A stretch of DNA of 64,000 nt from Nitrospira sp. (GCA_030123565.1 CP126122.1:4478800-4542799); one strand, 5' to 3'. Shown: positions 45,292 through 54,120, counted from the stretch's first letter. Program-made: numbers and translations. Notes: a model not told the origin generated them from the letters alone.

Positions 45292-46497
45292 ATGACGACG
45301 TCCGGTCACCAGCCCCTTTCTCTTGCCCTGTTCGACATGTCGGCCGAACGCGGATTCCTCCCGACGACGGATCCGCTGGAGCAGCTTCCCGATGAGCCGG
45401 TTCTGAACCAGCTCGGTGCGGAGCTTCCGAAGTTCCTCACCGCACGACAGGTCAGACACTTCGTTCAAGACCGCCAGGAGGTCATGGGGGCGGTGGCCGA
45501 CGACTGGGGACTCGATGCCTACCGTTGCGCGATGCGCACCCTGTCCTTTGCCGGTCATGCCTATGTCTGGGAAGACCCAGACCATCCCGCTTCCCGCCTG
45601 CCGGCTGGTCTGGCGCTGCCCTGGTACGGTGTCGCGCAGCAGCTCGGCCGCCCGCCGGTCCTTTCCTATGCGTCCTATGCGCTGCAGAACTGGCGTCGCC
45701 TCGACCCGCAGAAGCCCATCGAACTGGGCAACATCGTGCTCCTGCAGAATTTTCTCGGCGGCCTGGACGAAGAATGGTTCGTCCTCGTCCATATTGAAAT
45801 CGAAGCGGAGGCAGGGCCGGGGTTGCAGGGGTTGGTGCAGGCGCAGAATGCCGCGCAGGAGCAGAGGGAGGAAGAGGTGCTGCAGGGACTCCGCACCCTG
45901 GCTGCGGCGCAGGAGGCGATGCGCGAAACCCTCCTCAGGATGCCGGAGCGCTGTGATCCCTATATCTATTACAGCCGGGTACGGCCCTACATTCACGGCT
46001 GGAAGAACAGCCCGGCCCTGCCGGAAGGGTTACTCTACGAAGGTGTGGCGGCCTATGGGGACCGGCCGCAACAGTTTCGAGGCGAAACCGGGTCACAAAG
46101 TTCGATCGTGCCCACCCTCGACGCAGGCCTCGGTGTGTGCCATGCGGATGATCCGTTGACTCAATATTTGACAGAGATGCGCGACTACATGCCGCCGCGC
46201 CACCGCGCGTTTGTCGCAGCGCTGGAACAACGAATGGATGCGCAACGGCGTCCCCTGCTGTACGGCTATGTTCGCGATCGCAAAACGGCGCACCCTGAAC
46301 TGTGGAAGGCCTTCTGTGTCTGCGTGGATCTGCTCGCGCAATTCCGTGAAATTCACATCGGCTACGCCGAACGGTATATCTTTCGACAACATCAATCGCA
46401 TGCGAGCAATCCGACCGCCGTAGGCACGGGCGGGACGCCCTTCATGCCCTACCTGAACAAGCACCTCGAAGAGACGAAGCGCTTCATTCAGGACTGA
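45292..46497 (+). CDS. Indoleamine 2,3-dioxygenase family heme enzyme
   Basis: A 401-residue protein that follows the IDO pattern end to end: PPVLSYASYALQNWRRL, LGGLDEEWFVLVHIEIEAEA, RVRPYIHGWKNSPALPEGLL then YEG, TGSQSSIVPTLDAGLGVCHA, MRDYMPPRHRAFVAALE and the GTGGTPFMPYLNKHLEET loop. H355 in FREIHIGYAERYIF aligns with the proximal heme ligand (human H346), and the Arg in VRPYI aligns with the substrate-carboxylate Arg (human R231). IDO opens the indole ring of tryptophan to N-formylkynurenine. No kynurenine-pathway gene lies nearby, so the substrate is uncertain; bacterial members often have low tryptophan affinity. GGAGGT precedes the ATG. Cytoplasmic, no signal peptide. Confidence 0.85.
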   Translation: MTTSGHQPLSLALFDMSAERGFLPTTDPLEQLPDEPVLNQLGAELPKFLTARQVRHFVQDRQEVMGAVADDWGLDAYRCAMRTLSFAGHAYVWEDPDHPASRLPAGLALPWYGVAQQLGRPPVLSYASYALQNWRRLDPQKPIELGNIVLLQNFLGGLDEEWFVLVHIEIEAEAGPGLQGLVQAQNAAQEQREEEVLQGLRTLAAAQEAMRETLLRMPERCDPYIYYSRVRPYIHGWKNSPALPEGLLYEGVAAYGDRPQQFRGETGSQSSIVPTLDAGLGVCHADDPLTQYLTEMRDYMPPRHRAFVAALEQRMDAQRRPLLYGYVRDRKTAHPELWKAFCVCVDLLAQFREIHIGYAERYIFRQHQSHASNPTAVGTGGTPFMPYLNKHLEETKRFIQD

Positions 46498-46512
46498 CAG
46501 GCCGACTGACCG

Positions 46513-46725
46513 ATGAGGAAACCCGGCGAGCCTATTTATCAATGGATTCATCTGATCGCGCTGCTGCTGGTCGTTTTGGCCACGGTGGTGTTGCCGCGCG
46601 TGGTCGAACTTATCCTCGGCCCGTTGAGTTTCGGCACCCGCGCCCTCGCGGGATTGTTCATCGCCGTCGCCGGTGGAATCGGGCTGTATCGGCTCTACAA
46701 TTCCTCCGCCCGCAACGAGCCCTAG
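46513..46725 (+). CDS. Small two-helix membrane protein
   Basis: A 70-residue protein with two hydrophobic helices (HLIALLLVVLATVVLP and ALAGLFIAVAGGIGLYRLY). It begins 15 bases after the dioxygenase stop and probably shares its transcript. No family is recognised. Its stop codon TAG coincides with the first base of a mobile-type repeat, so the original C-terminus may have been changed by that insertion. Confidence 0.55.
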   Translation: MRKPGEPIYQWIHLIALLLVVLATVVLPRVVELILGPLSFGTRALAGLFIAVAGGIGLYRLYNSSARNEP

Positions 46726-46930
46726 CAGGATGCGGAAAAAGTCCGCCAGCGGCGTTCTCGCATCACTCAGACGCTCAACGTACGGCAGAGAGTACGATTC
46801 GCCTCTTCGCTCGCTGCGGCCTTGCTGGACGGCCTTTTTGCGCATCCTGCGGGCGATTCTGACACCGAGACGGCACGTGAGCTGATCGCGGCGTATTACG
46901 CAACAATCGAGTTTTTCCGCAGCGTGCTAG
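46725..46930. repeat. Inverted-repeat element (REP/MITE-like), nested
   Basis: GCAGGATGCGGAAAAAGTCC (from 46725) is an imperfect inverted match of the end at 46823-46850 (TGCTGGACGGCCTTTTTGCG then CATCCTGC). Between them lies a segment with CTCAACGTACGGCAGAGAGT. I recall similar elements scattered in Nitrospira genomes. A second right arm, TTTTTCCGCAGCGTGCTAG (ending 46930), also mirrors the left end (CTAGCAGGATGCGGAAAAA), so the unit may be composite. No transposase is encoded; mobilisation would need one supplied elsewhere. Confidence 0.65.
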
Positions 46931-47063
46931 ACATGTGACCGCCCGGCCGCGTGACCCCGAAAACGCATTCGACATCCCCCATCCATACGCGGAGAAATTA
47001 TCCAACCCACTGCCGCCGTCGCCTGATATGATGAAGGTAGGCCTCGCCCATGGAGCAAGCACC

Positions 47064-47705
47064 ATGGCGTATCGCAGGTCTGTGTTCATCCCGTTGATCG
47101 CGGGGTTGCTGTCCTGGTCGCTCCTCATCCTTTCTCCTTCACCGGCCCGAGCTGAATGGTACGTGGCCGGCCAGTTGGGATGGAATTTCGCCGACCCCCT
47201 TCGAAACGTGCGGGGGACCGGCACACTCGCCGGCTTGGATGCGCCCAACTTCAATTTGAAAACCAGCCCGGCCTTCGGCGGCAAGGTGGGAGTCTATCCC
47301 GGCCACGGGCTGTTGGGGTTGGAACTGGATGTGACGCATAGTAACCCGCACATCAAGAACCTCGACGATGTGCCGGGCATCCATCTCACGGTCACGAACA
47401 TCGGGGCCAATGTGCTGTTACGCTACCCGGGCGTGACCTGGCAACCCTACCTTGGCGGCGGCCCGGCATTGCTCGTGGCCCATCTGGGCCGATCCGCCAC
47501 CACGGAGAGCGATACGCAACTGTCGTTCGGGGGAAATGTGGTGGCGGGCATTCGCGCCTTCGTGACGCCGAAGACGGCGTTGTTCACCGAATACAAATAC
47601 ACCGACTCCACGTTTCGCTTCGGCGGCGCGTTCGGGCCGGTGGGGGGATTCGACGCCACCTATCGCGCCCATCAATTATTCTTCGGGGTGTCCTATCATT
47701 TCTAG
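47064..47705 (+). CDS. Outer-membrane beta-barrel protein (OmpA/OmpW-like)
   Basis: A signal peptide (IPLIAGLLSWSLLILS, cleavage after SPARA) leads into EWYVAGQLGWNFADPL. The mature part of about 185 residues alternates hydrophobic and polar residues in roughly eight strands and ends VSYHF with a terminal Phe, the classical outer-membrane insertion signal. Blocks WQPYLGGGPALLVAHLG and TALFTEYKYTDSTFRFGG resemble OmpA-like porin-family barrels. The ATG at 47064 has GGAG upstream; the frame is open further up. Ligand unknown. Confidence 0.8.
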   Translation: MAYRRSVFIPLIAGLLSWSLLILSPSPARAEWYVAGQLGWNFADPLRNVRGTGTLAGLDAPNFNLKTSPAFGGKVGVYPGHGLLGLELDVTHSNPHIKNLDDVPGIHLTVTNIGANVLLRYPGVTWQPYLGGGPALLVAHLGRSATTESDTQLSFGGNVVAGIRAFVTPKTALFTEYKYTDSTFRFGGAFGPVGGFDATYRAHQLFFGVSYHF

Positions 47706-47717
47706 GAGGGTTCGGCC

Positions 47718-48080
47718 ATGACCAGATTCGCGCGTTGCCTCATGGCACTCTGCGCCATGCTGCTGATGACGGCCTGTGCCGAGTCGATCCATCAAACGGA
47801 GCGGCTGACAAGGGGTGAGTTTGCGGTCGACCCCCGTTATGCGGGCGCTCCCTTCTACTCTTACTGGCCCGGTCCAGGATATGGGTATGGGCTGGGATAC
47901 GGAGCCGGGTATTGGTGGGGGAATCCGCTCGGCTATTATGGCTATCCTTACGGGCCGCTCGGCTATGGGTGGTACGGGGGCTATCGAGGTTTCGGAGGTT
48001 TTCACGGACCGTCCGGTTCCCCTGGGCCAAGGCCCATGCCACCGGCCAATGCGCCGCCGCAATTCAGGAAAAAATACTGA
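47718..48080 (+). CDS. Gly/Tyr-rich lipoprotein
   Basis: A 120-residue protein with signal MALCAMLLMTAC, a lipobox ending in Cys, then about 30 ordinary residues and a low-complexity region of Gly-Tyr-Pro-Trp (for example GPGYGYGLGYGAGYWWG) and a Pro-rich end. Such tails are found in small envelope proteins of Proteobacteria and Nitrospirota; function is unknown. It follows the barrel gene by 12 bases, so they are probably co-transcribed and may act together in the outer membrane. Confidence 0.7.
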   Translation: MTRFARCLMALCAMLLMTACAESIHQTERLTRGEFAVDPRYAGAPFYSYWPGPGYGYGLGYGAGYWWGNPLGYYGYPYGPLGYGWYGGYRGFGGFHGPSGSPGPRPMPPANAPPQFRKKY

Positions 48081-48289
48081 TCATCCCGGTCTGGCGTCTG
48101 CGATGGCTGTGAGGGCCGCCGGTTCATCCGAATCGGGCCGAACGGCCCTGTCTGTGCTCGGAAAAGCTTTCGACTTGTTTGACAGGTTCTTTGAGGCTGT
48201 GATAGGTTTCCCCGCTCATGCCGGTTTGTCCGGCGTGCCTACACCTCGCTCCCATCCGTGAATGGGGGCTTTGCCCAGGAGGAAGCTGC

Positions 48290-48643
48290 ATGGAGCTCTA
48301 CGAGTCTCTGTTCATTATTCGTCCGTCGTTAAGCGACGAAGAGACATCCGCACTGATCGAAAAGATGAAAGGCGTCGTCACCAAGAACGGCGCGTCCCTC
48401 GTGAGGGCCGAGAATTGGGGCCGCAAGAAGCTCGCGTACGAGATCAAGCGTGAGCGAAAGGGAACGTACGTCTATTTTTATTTCCAGGGGCCGGGGACGG
48501 TGGTCGGCGAACTGGAACGTTCCTATCGGCTCGAAGACTCGATCATCAAGTTCCTCACCGTGAAATTAGATCAGGAGCCTGCTCCGCCGCGAGGTGCGGC
48601 TGTGGCAGCGCCGCAAGGAGCGACCGTTGGCGGGGTTCAATAA
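48290..48643 (+). CDS. rpsF: 30S ribosomal protein S6
   Basis: A 117-residue S6 starting MELYESLFIIRPSLSDEETS and with VRAENWGRKKLAYEIKRERK then GTYVYFYFQGP, the S18-contact region. The tail after LTVKLDQ is Ala/Pro-rich. AGGAGGA at 48277-48283 precedes the ATG. Its 3' end overlaps ssb. S6 binds S18, encoded two genes on, in the central domain of the small subunit. Confidence 0.96.
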   Translation: MELYESLFIIRPSLSDEETSALIEKMKGVVTKNGASLVRAENWGRKKLAYEIKRERKGTYVYFYFQGPGTVVGELERSYRLEDSIIKFLTVKLDQEPAPPRGAAVAAPQGATVGGVQ

Positions 48644-49016
48644 GGTCATTCTGGTCGGGAATCTGACCCGCAATCCCGAATTGCGCTATACGCCGAGCGG
48701 GACACCGGTGGCCAGCTTCGGTTTGGCGACGAGCCGGCGGTTCAAGCAGGCGGATGAACTCAAGGAAGAAGTCTGCTTCATCGACATCGTCGTGTTCGGC
48801 AAGCAAGCGGAACATTGCGGACAGTACCTGAGCAAGGGCAACGGGGTGATCGTCGATGGCCGGCTCCAGCAGCGTCGTTGGGAGACGGAAGACGGTCAGA
48901 AACGCAGCAAGCACGAAGTCGTGGCGCAGGGTGTCACCTTTCTGCCGAAACGGGGTGAGGCCGGCGGCGACGGCGGTACACATGAAGAACCCTCATACGA
49001 AGACGAACAGTTCTAG
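48627..49016 (+). CDS. ssb: Single-stranded DNA-binding protein
   Basis: A 129-residue OB-fold protein: MAGFNKVILVGNLTRNPELR then YTPSGTPVASFGLATSRR, and CFIDIVVFGKQAEHCGQYLS. The acidic C-terminal tip SYEDEQF corresponds to the protein-interaction tail of SSB. The start is a TTG at 48627, which has AAGGAG 6 bases upstream, inside the end of rpsF (17-base overlap). rpsF-ssb-rpsR is a conserved operon. Confidence 0.94.
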   Translation: MAGFNKVILVGNLTRNPELRYTPSGTPVASFGLATSRRFKQADELKEEVCFIDIVVFGKQAEHCGQYLSKGNGVIVDGRLQQRRWETEDGQKRSKHEVVAQGVTFLPKRGEAGGDGGTHEEPSYEDEQF

Positions 49017-49031
49017 CAGACGGAGGCGAGT

Positions 49032-49292
49032 ATGGAACGGACAGAACGGGGCGCCGGTGGCGGCGGAGGAGGCGGTCGGTTTTTCCAGCGCCGCAAACCC
49101 TGCCGATTTTGCGTGGACAAGGCACCGATCGACTTCAAGGATATCGGTCTGTTGCGGAACTTTCTGACGGAGCGCGGGCGGATCGTGCCGCGCCGCATTT
49201 CCGGAAACTGCCTGCAGCACCAGCGGGTGCTGACGGTGGCGGTCAAACGGGCGCGCCATATCGCGCTGGTCAGTTTCGCCGAAGAACGATAG
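49032..49292 (+). CDS. rpsR: 30S ribosomal protein S18
   Basis: An 86-residue S18 with [40 protein letters not shown] then [11 protein letters not shown]. Several Cys residues (CRFC and a later NC) suggest the zinc-binding, C+ form. A run of seven glycines follows the first eight residues, unusual for S18. The usual fourth gene, rplI (L9), is absent after it; the operon runs into yceD instead. Confidence 0.95.
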   Translation: MERTERGAGGGGGGGRFFQRRKPCRFCVDKAPIDFKDIGLLRNFLTERGRIVPRRISGNCLQHQRVLTVAVKRARHIALVSFAEER

Positions 49293-49316
49293 GGCGAGGA
49301 GTAGGAATGCGGTGGG

Positions 49317-49916
49317 ATGCCCATGGATACGCTCAGTCCCGCGATCATCGACATCACACCGGAGGGTCTTTCGGTCTCCTGCAGGGTGACGGGGCCGCAG
49401 CTCGGTCTGCAGGAGCCGGAGGAAAAGTTTCAAGGACCGCTGACGATCGGTCTGGAGCTGACCCAGCTGGAGGGGACGATTACGGCGACCGGAACCTTGG
49501 AGGGGACAGCGCTGCGGCAATGTGTGCGTTGTCTCACGGAGTATCCTGATCCGCTCTTCGTGTCTGTCTATGCGGAATTCGTCCGGCAACCGGGGCAGGC
49601 AACCAAGCCGACCGGGGCGGAGCAGGGCCGGAGAAGTCCGAAGCGTGCGGGTCAACCGGTCGAGCCTGTCGAAGAGACGGAAGAGGAAGACGAACTGTAT
49701 CTGTACCAGGGCGATCATCTCGATCTGGCGTCGATGTTGCGCGAGCAGGTGATCCTGGCAGCCCCGATGCAGCCGCTGTGTCGCGAGGATTGTCGTGGGC
49801 TCTGTCCTCAATGCGGGCAAAATCTCAATGAGCGGCGTTGCGCCTGTCCTCCAGAGCAGAGGCCGAGTCCGTTTCGTGTGGTACAGGGGCGCCGGTCGAA
49901 TGGTGGAAAGGCATAG
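49317..49916 (+). CDS. yceD: DUF177/YceD family protein
   Basis: A 199-residue protein of the YceD (DUF177) family, linked with 23S rRNA or ribosome assembly and nearly always next to rpmF. It shows a beta-rich N-domain, LRQCVRCLTEYPDPL with a Cys pair, an acidic linker (EETEEEDELYLY) and PLCREDCRGLCPQCGQNLNE, a probable zinc site of four Cys. The insert between about residues 95 and 125 (Gln/Arg/Pro-rich) is longer than I expect. It precedes rpmF as usual. Confidence 0.88.
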   Translation: MPMDTLSPAIIDITPEGLSVSCRVTGPQLGLQEPEEKFQGPLTIGLELTQLEGTITATGTLEGTALRQCVRCLTEYPDPLFVSVYAEFVRQPGQATKPTGAEQGRRSPKRAGQPVEPVEETEEEDELYLYQGDHLDLASMLREQVILAAPMQPLCREDCRGLCPQCGQNLNERRCACPPEQRPSPFRVVQGRRSNGGKA

Positions 49917-49957
49917 TCTCATAACCGGGTCACGGGCCCGTTGGTGAAGGAGTCGTC

Positions 49958-50143
49958 ATGGCAAATCCAAAACATAAACATTCACGGGCCCGGCGGGACA
50001 AGCGGCGGACGGCCAAGACGAGGCTGGTTCCTCCCGGCTTTTCGGTCTGTCCGCAGTGCCACGAATTGAAGCTGCCGCACTATACCTGCATGAATTGCGG
50101 GACCTATAAGGGGAAGGCGGTCATCGCCGTCGAGGAATCCTAA
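49958..50143 (+). CDS. rpmF: 50S ribosomal protein L32
   Basis: A 61-residue L32: MANPKHKHSRARRDKRRTAK then SVCPQCHELKLPHYTCMNCG, with four Cys forming the zinc site (CxxC...CxxC). The start has GAAGGAG upstream. It links the ribosomal block to the fatty-acid genes: rpmF-plsX-fabH-fabD-fabG-acpP is a classic order. Confidence 0.95.
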   Translation: MANPKHKHSRARRDKRRTAKTRLVPPGFSVCPQCHELKLPHYTCMNCGTYKGKAVIAVEES

Positions 50144-50294
50144 CCGCCGGTTCTTTTCCAGGCGTGATTCGGGTACAATCGCCCACCGTGATCACGATCC
50201 GACGCGATGTCACGCGTGAGGCCGTTCAGGCCCTACCCGGCAGGGCGTCTCTGCACGATTCTTCACCTCTCTATCCCTGGATCACTGACCGCAC

Positions 50295-51326
50295 ATGAAG
50301 ATTGCCGTCGATGCGATGGGCGGAGACCATGGGCCGGCCCCGGTCATTGAGGGGGCGATGCAGGCTGCGCAGGAGTTGGGCGTCGGCGTCATCCTGGTCG
50401 GGAAGGAAGACGAACTGGCCGCCGCTTGCCGGAAACTCCATTGCACCGATCAACGCATTACGATCCACCACGCGCCGCAGGTGGTGGAGATGCACGAATC
50501 GCCGGCGGCGGTGGCGCGAAAGAAGCGGGATTCATCGATCTGGGTGGCAACCGAGCTCGTGAAGTCCGGTCAAGCCGATGCAGTGGTGAGTCCGGGGAAT
50601 ACCGGGGCCAGCATGGTGGCGGCGTTTTTCGTCCTGGGCCTCACCAAGGGGGTGGAGCGTCCGGCAATCGCCACGATGTTGCCCACCTTGACGGGGAGCG
50701 CCGTGATGCTCGATGTCGGCGCCAATGTCGATTGCACCGCCCGGCACCTGGAACAATTCGCCTTGATGGGGAATGAATTCGCGAAGCATCTCTACGCCAA
50801 ACCGAATCCGCGCGTGGGGTTGTTGAGCATCGGAGAAGAAGACACCAAGGGTAATGAAGTCACCAAGGAAGCCTTCAAACTGTTGAAGGCCAGTCCCTTG
50901 AATTTTATCGGCAACATCGAGGGGCGGGAAGTCTACAGCGGCAGTGCGGATGTGGTGGTCTGTGACGGGTTTATCGGCAACGTGGCCCTGAAAATCTCCG
51001 AAGGCGTCGCGGAGGTCATCAAGAAGCTGCTCATGAAGGAAATTTCCGGTTCCTGGCTCGGGCGGTTGGCCTACCCCTTGATTGCATCGCCCTTGCTGAA
51101 CCTGAAACGCAAGATCGACTATGCCGAGTTCGGCGGCGCCCCGCTACTTGGCGTAAACGGCACGACCATGATCTGCCACGGCCGTTCGTCGGCCAAGGCC
51201 ATCAAGAATGCCATTCGCCGGGCCAAGGGGTTGGCCGAGAGCCGATTGGATGAATTGATCCAACGCGATATCGAGGAGAGCCTCGCGCGGCATCAGGACG
51301 AGCGACCGGAAGGAAAGCAGGCGTGA
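50295..51326 (+). CDS. plsX: Phosphate acyltransferase PlsX
   Basis: A 343-residue peripheral membrane enzyme making acyl-phosphate from acyl-ACP for phospholipid synthesis. It shows MKIAVDAMGGDHGPAPVIEG, SPGNTGASMVAAFFVLGLTK, MLDVGANVDCTARHLEQFAL, VGLLSIGEEDTKGNE, VVVCDGFIGNVALKISEGVA and AEFGGAPLLGVNGTTMICHG. Its TGA overlaps the fabH start. A 150-base gap precedes it, so it may have its own promoter. Confidence 0.96.
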   Translation: MKIAVDAMGGDHGPAPVIEGAMQAAQELGVGVILVGKEDELAAACRKLHCTDQRITIHHAPQVVEMHESPAAVARKKRDSSIWVATELVKSGQADAVVSPGNTGASMVAAFFVLGLTKGVERPAIATMLPTLTGSAVMLDVGANVDCTARHLEQFALMGNEFAKHLYAKPNPRVGLLSIGEEDTKGNEVTKEAFKLLKASPLNFIGNIEGREVYSGSADVVVCDGFIGNVALKISEGVAEVIKKLLMKEISGSWLGRLAYPLIASPLLNLKRKIDYAEFGGAPLLGVNGTTMICHGRSSAKAIKNAIRRAKGLAESRLDELIQRDIEESLARHQDERPEGKQA

Positions 51327-52300
51327 TACGAGCGCGAATCATCGGCACCGGGTCCTATGCGCCGGAACGGGTGATGACCAATGCCGACCTGGAACAGCTG
51401 GTGGCGACGTCCGACGACTGGATCAGGGAACGGACGGGTATTCGCGAGCGGCGCATCGCGGCAGAAGGACAGGCCTGCTCAGACCTTGGATTGATTGCGG
51501 CGGAGCGGGCCTTGAAGGCGGCTGGTCTCTCGGCCGGCGAACTCGACATGATTCTCCTGGCGACCTGCACAGGAGATATGCCGTTGCCTTCGACCGCCTG
51601 CCTTCTTCAGCACCGGCTGGGGGCGACCCGTGCTGCGGCCTGCGATATCTCCGCCGCCTGCTGTGGGTTTGTCTATGCGCTCGGCCTGGCCGATGCCTAT
51701 GTCCGAACCGGCATGCGACATGTCCTCGTCGTGGGATCGGAAGTGATGTCCGCGATCACCGATTGGACGGATCGCAATACCTGCATCCTGTTCGGGGACG
51801 GTGCCGGCGCAGTGGTCGTGAGTGCCTTCGAGGGGGAGCGCGGCGTCCTGTCCACCCAACTGCACTCGGATGGAAGTCTCTGTGATTTGATCGTCGTGCC
51901 GGGCGGCGGGACGAGGATCCCTCCCTCGGAACAGATGTTGGCCGAACGGTCGCAGTACATCAAGATGAAGGGCAATGAAACGTTCAAGGCGGCGGTGCGG
52001 ACCCTTGAGGAGGTTGCGCGCGAGACCTTGGCGGCCCATCACCTGTCCATCGACGACCTCGATCTGTATGTCCCCCACCAGGCCAATTTGCGCATCATCA
52101 AGGCAGTTGCCGACCGTCTCGGACTTCCGCTGGATAAAGTGGTTTTGAACTTGGATCGATACGGCAACACCTCCGCAGCCTCGATTCCCATTGCGCTGGA
52201 CGAGGCGGTGCGGGAAGGACGGGTGAGGGACGGACAGTTGGTGATGTTGGGAGCCTTCGGGGCCGGCTTGACCTGGGCATCGGCCTTGATTCGCTGGTAA
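51323..52300 (+). CDS. fabH: Beta-ketoacyl-ACP synthase III
   Basis: A 325-residue enzyme condensing acetyl-CoA with malonyl-ACP to start fatty-acid synthesis. The catalytic triad is visible: Cys in DISAACCGFVYALGL, His in YVPHQANLRIIKAVADRLGL and Asn in NLDRYGNTSAASIPIALDEA. The N-terminus ARIIGTGSYAPERVMTNADL is standard. The GTG start overlaps plsX. Confidence 0.96.
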   Translation: MIRARIIGTGSYAPERVMTNADLEQLVATSDDWIRERTGIRERRIAAEGQACSDLGLIAAERALKAAGLSAGELDMILLATCTGDMPLPSTACLLQHRLGATRAAACDISAACCGFVYALGLADAYVRTGMRHVLVVGSEVMSAITDWTDRNTCILFGDGAGAVVVSAFEGERGVLSTQLHSDGSLCDLIVVPGGGTRIPPSEQMLAERSQYIKMKGNETFKAAVRTLEEVARETLAAHHLSIDDLDLYVPHQANLRIIKAVADRLGLPLDKVVLNLDRYGNTSAASIPIALDEAVREGRVRDGQLVMLGAFGAGLTWASALIRW

Positions 52301-52393
52301 GTCTTAGGTTGTCGGCAATCAGCGGTCGGCTCTCAGCTCGCTCCGCTTTTTCCGTTGACTTTGAGCGTGGTTTCTACGATACCTTACGCGGTT

Positions 52394-53347
52394 ATGACGG
52401 CTTCAGGAATTGGATTGTTGTTCCCCGGACAGGGGTCGCAGTCCGTCGGGATGGGGCGTGGGTTGTATGACGCGTTCCCGACGGTGAAGCCGGTCTACAA
52501 TGAGGCTTCCTCCATCCTTGGCTACGATGTCGCGCAGCTCTGTTTCGAAGGTCCGGCGGAACGGCTGAATCTGACGGAATATACTCAGCCGGCGTTGTTG
52601 GTCAGCAGCGCGGCCGCCCTCAAGGCATTGGAACCGGCCGGACTGACTCCGATAGCCGTTGCTGGCCATAGCCTCGGCGAATATTCGGCGGTCTATGCGG
52701 CAGGCGGGTTGTCGTTTCGCGATGCCGTGGCGCTGGTGCAGAAGCGGGGCCGATATATGGCCGAAGCCGTGGCGCCGGGGACCGGGTTGGTCGCCGCGTT
52801 GTTGGGACTCTCCGCCGATGCCGTCAAGGCTGCTTGTCAGGAAGCCTCCTCCGCAGGCGTCGTGGGTGCCGCGAACTTCAATTCTCCCGGCCAGGTCGTC
52901 ATCGCCGGAGAGAAAGGCGCCGTCGAACGGGCGATCGAAATCGCCAAGACAAAGGGCTGTAAAAAAGCGATTCCGTTGCCGGTGAGCGTGCCGGTCCACA
53001 CGCCCCTGATGCAGAAAGCGGCGGACCGGTTGGCGGCGGAGTTCGATGGGGTGACTTGGCGGGACTTGGCGATGCCGCTGGTGAACAATGCGGAAGCGGC
53101 AGCCCTGCAGCGCTCTGACGCTATTCGAGCTTCGCTGGTACGGCAGCTGCCCTCATCGGTGCGGTGGGAAGAGTCGGTGCAGATGATGGCGAGACTGGGT
53201 GTGACGACATTCATAGAGGTCGGCCCGGGAACGGTCCTGACCGGGTTGGTGAAGCGGATCCTTCCGACTGCCGCCACCTTGAATGTCCATGATCCGAAAT
53301 CGTTGGATGCCACGCTGACGGTGTTAGGCGGGAAGACCATGGCGTAA
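52394..53347 (+). CDS. fabD: Malonyl-CoA:ACP transacylase
   Basis: A 317-residue enzyme loading malonate onto ACP. It shows GLLFPGQGSQSVGMGRGLYD, the nucleophile elbow VAGHSLGEYSAVYAAG and NFNSPGQVVIAGEKGAVERA, with the catalytic His in PVSVPVHTPLMQKA. The ATG at 52394 has a poor ribosome site and the frame extends to 52355, so the N-terminus is approximate. A gap of about 90 bases separates it from fabH. Confidence 0.95.
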   Translation: MTASGIGLLFPGQGSQSVGMGRGLYDAFPTVKPVYNEASSILGYDVAQLCFEGPAERLNLTEYTQPALLVSSAAALKALEPAGLTPIAVAGHSLGEYSAVYAAGGLSFRDAVALVQKRGRYMAEAVAPGTGLVAALLGLSADAVKAACQEASSAGVVGAANFNSPGQVVIAGEKGAVERAIEIAKTKGCKKAIPLPVSVPVHTPLMQKAADRLAAEFDGVTWRDLAMPLVNNAEAAALQRSDAIRASLVRQLPSSVRWEESVQMMARLGVTTFIEVGPGTVLTGLVKRILPTAATLNVHDPKSLDATLTVLGGKTMA

Positions 53348-53376
53348 GGGCCGAAGGGATTGCAGGGAGCAGACTG

Positions 53377-54120
53377 ATGTCATTACAGGGAAAAGTCGCG
53401 ATCGTCACCGGCGGGGCGCAGGGGATCGGACGGGCGATCGCGGAGGGCTTGGCGGAGGACGGTGCGGACATTGTTGTCGCGGACCTCGATCCGGGACGTT
53501 CGCAGGAAGCCGTGGCGGCGATTCAGAAAATCGGCCGGAAAGCGATGAACGTCAAGGTGAACGTGGCCGATTTCAACGACACCAAGGCCATGGCTGATCA
53601 GGTGATCAAGGAATGGGGGAAGATCGACATTCTGGTCAACAACGCCGGCATCACCCGTGACGGCCTGTTGCTCAGAATGAAAGAAGAAGATTGGAATCTG
53701 GTGCTGCAGGTCAACTTGAACGGAACCTTCCATTGCACGAAGGCCGTCCTGCCACCGATGACCAAGCAACGTTACGGGCGAATCGTCAACATCGCCTCGA
53801 TCGTGGGGGCGATGGGCAACGTGGGGCAGGCCAATTACGCCGCATCGAAGGCGGCGGTAATCGGGTTTACCAAAACGGTGGCGCGTGAGTATGCGAGCCG
53901 CGCGGTGACGGTGAACGCGGTGGCGCCGGGCTTTATCGACACGGCCATGACGCAGGGCTTGCCGGCTGAAGTGAAAGAAGCTTTGCAAAAGCAGATCCCG
54001 CTGGGACGGCTGGGCCTTCCGTCCGATATTGCCGCGGCGGTTCGTTTCCTGGTATCGGACGCAGCGTCGTATATCACGGGGCAGGTCTTGCACGTGAACG
54101 GCGGCATGCTCATGGTGTAA
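53377..54120 (+). CDS. fabG: 3-oxoacyl-ACP reductase
   Basis: A 247-residue short-chain dehydrogenase using NADPH. It shows [20 protein letters not shown] (cofactor loop), [40 protein letters not shown] followed by K (catalytic Ser, Tyr and Lys), [13 protein letters not shown] and [14 protein letters not shown]. Located between fabD and acpP as usual. Length is normal. Confidence 0.96.
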   Translation: MSLQGKVAIVTGGAQGIGRAIAEGLAEDGADIVVADLDPGRSQEAVAAIQKIGRKAMNVKVNVADFNDTKAMADQVIKEWGKIDILVNNAGITRDGLLLRMKEEDWNLVLQVNLNGTFHCTKAVLPPMTKQRYGRIVNIASIVGAMGNVGQANYAASKAAVIGFTKTVAREYASRAVTVNAVAPGFIDTAMTQGLPAEVKEALQKQIPLGRLGLPSDIAAAVRFLVSDAASYITGQVLHVNGGMLMV

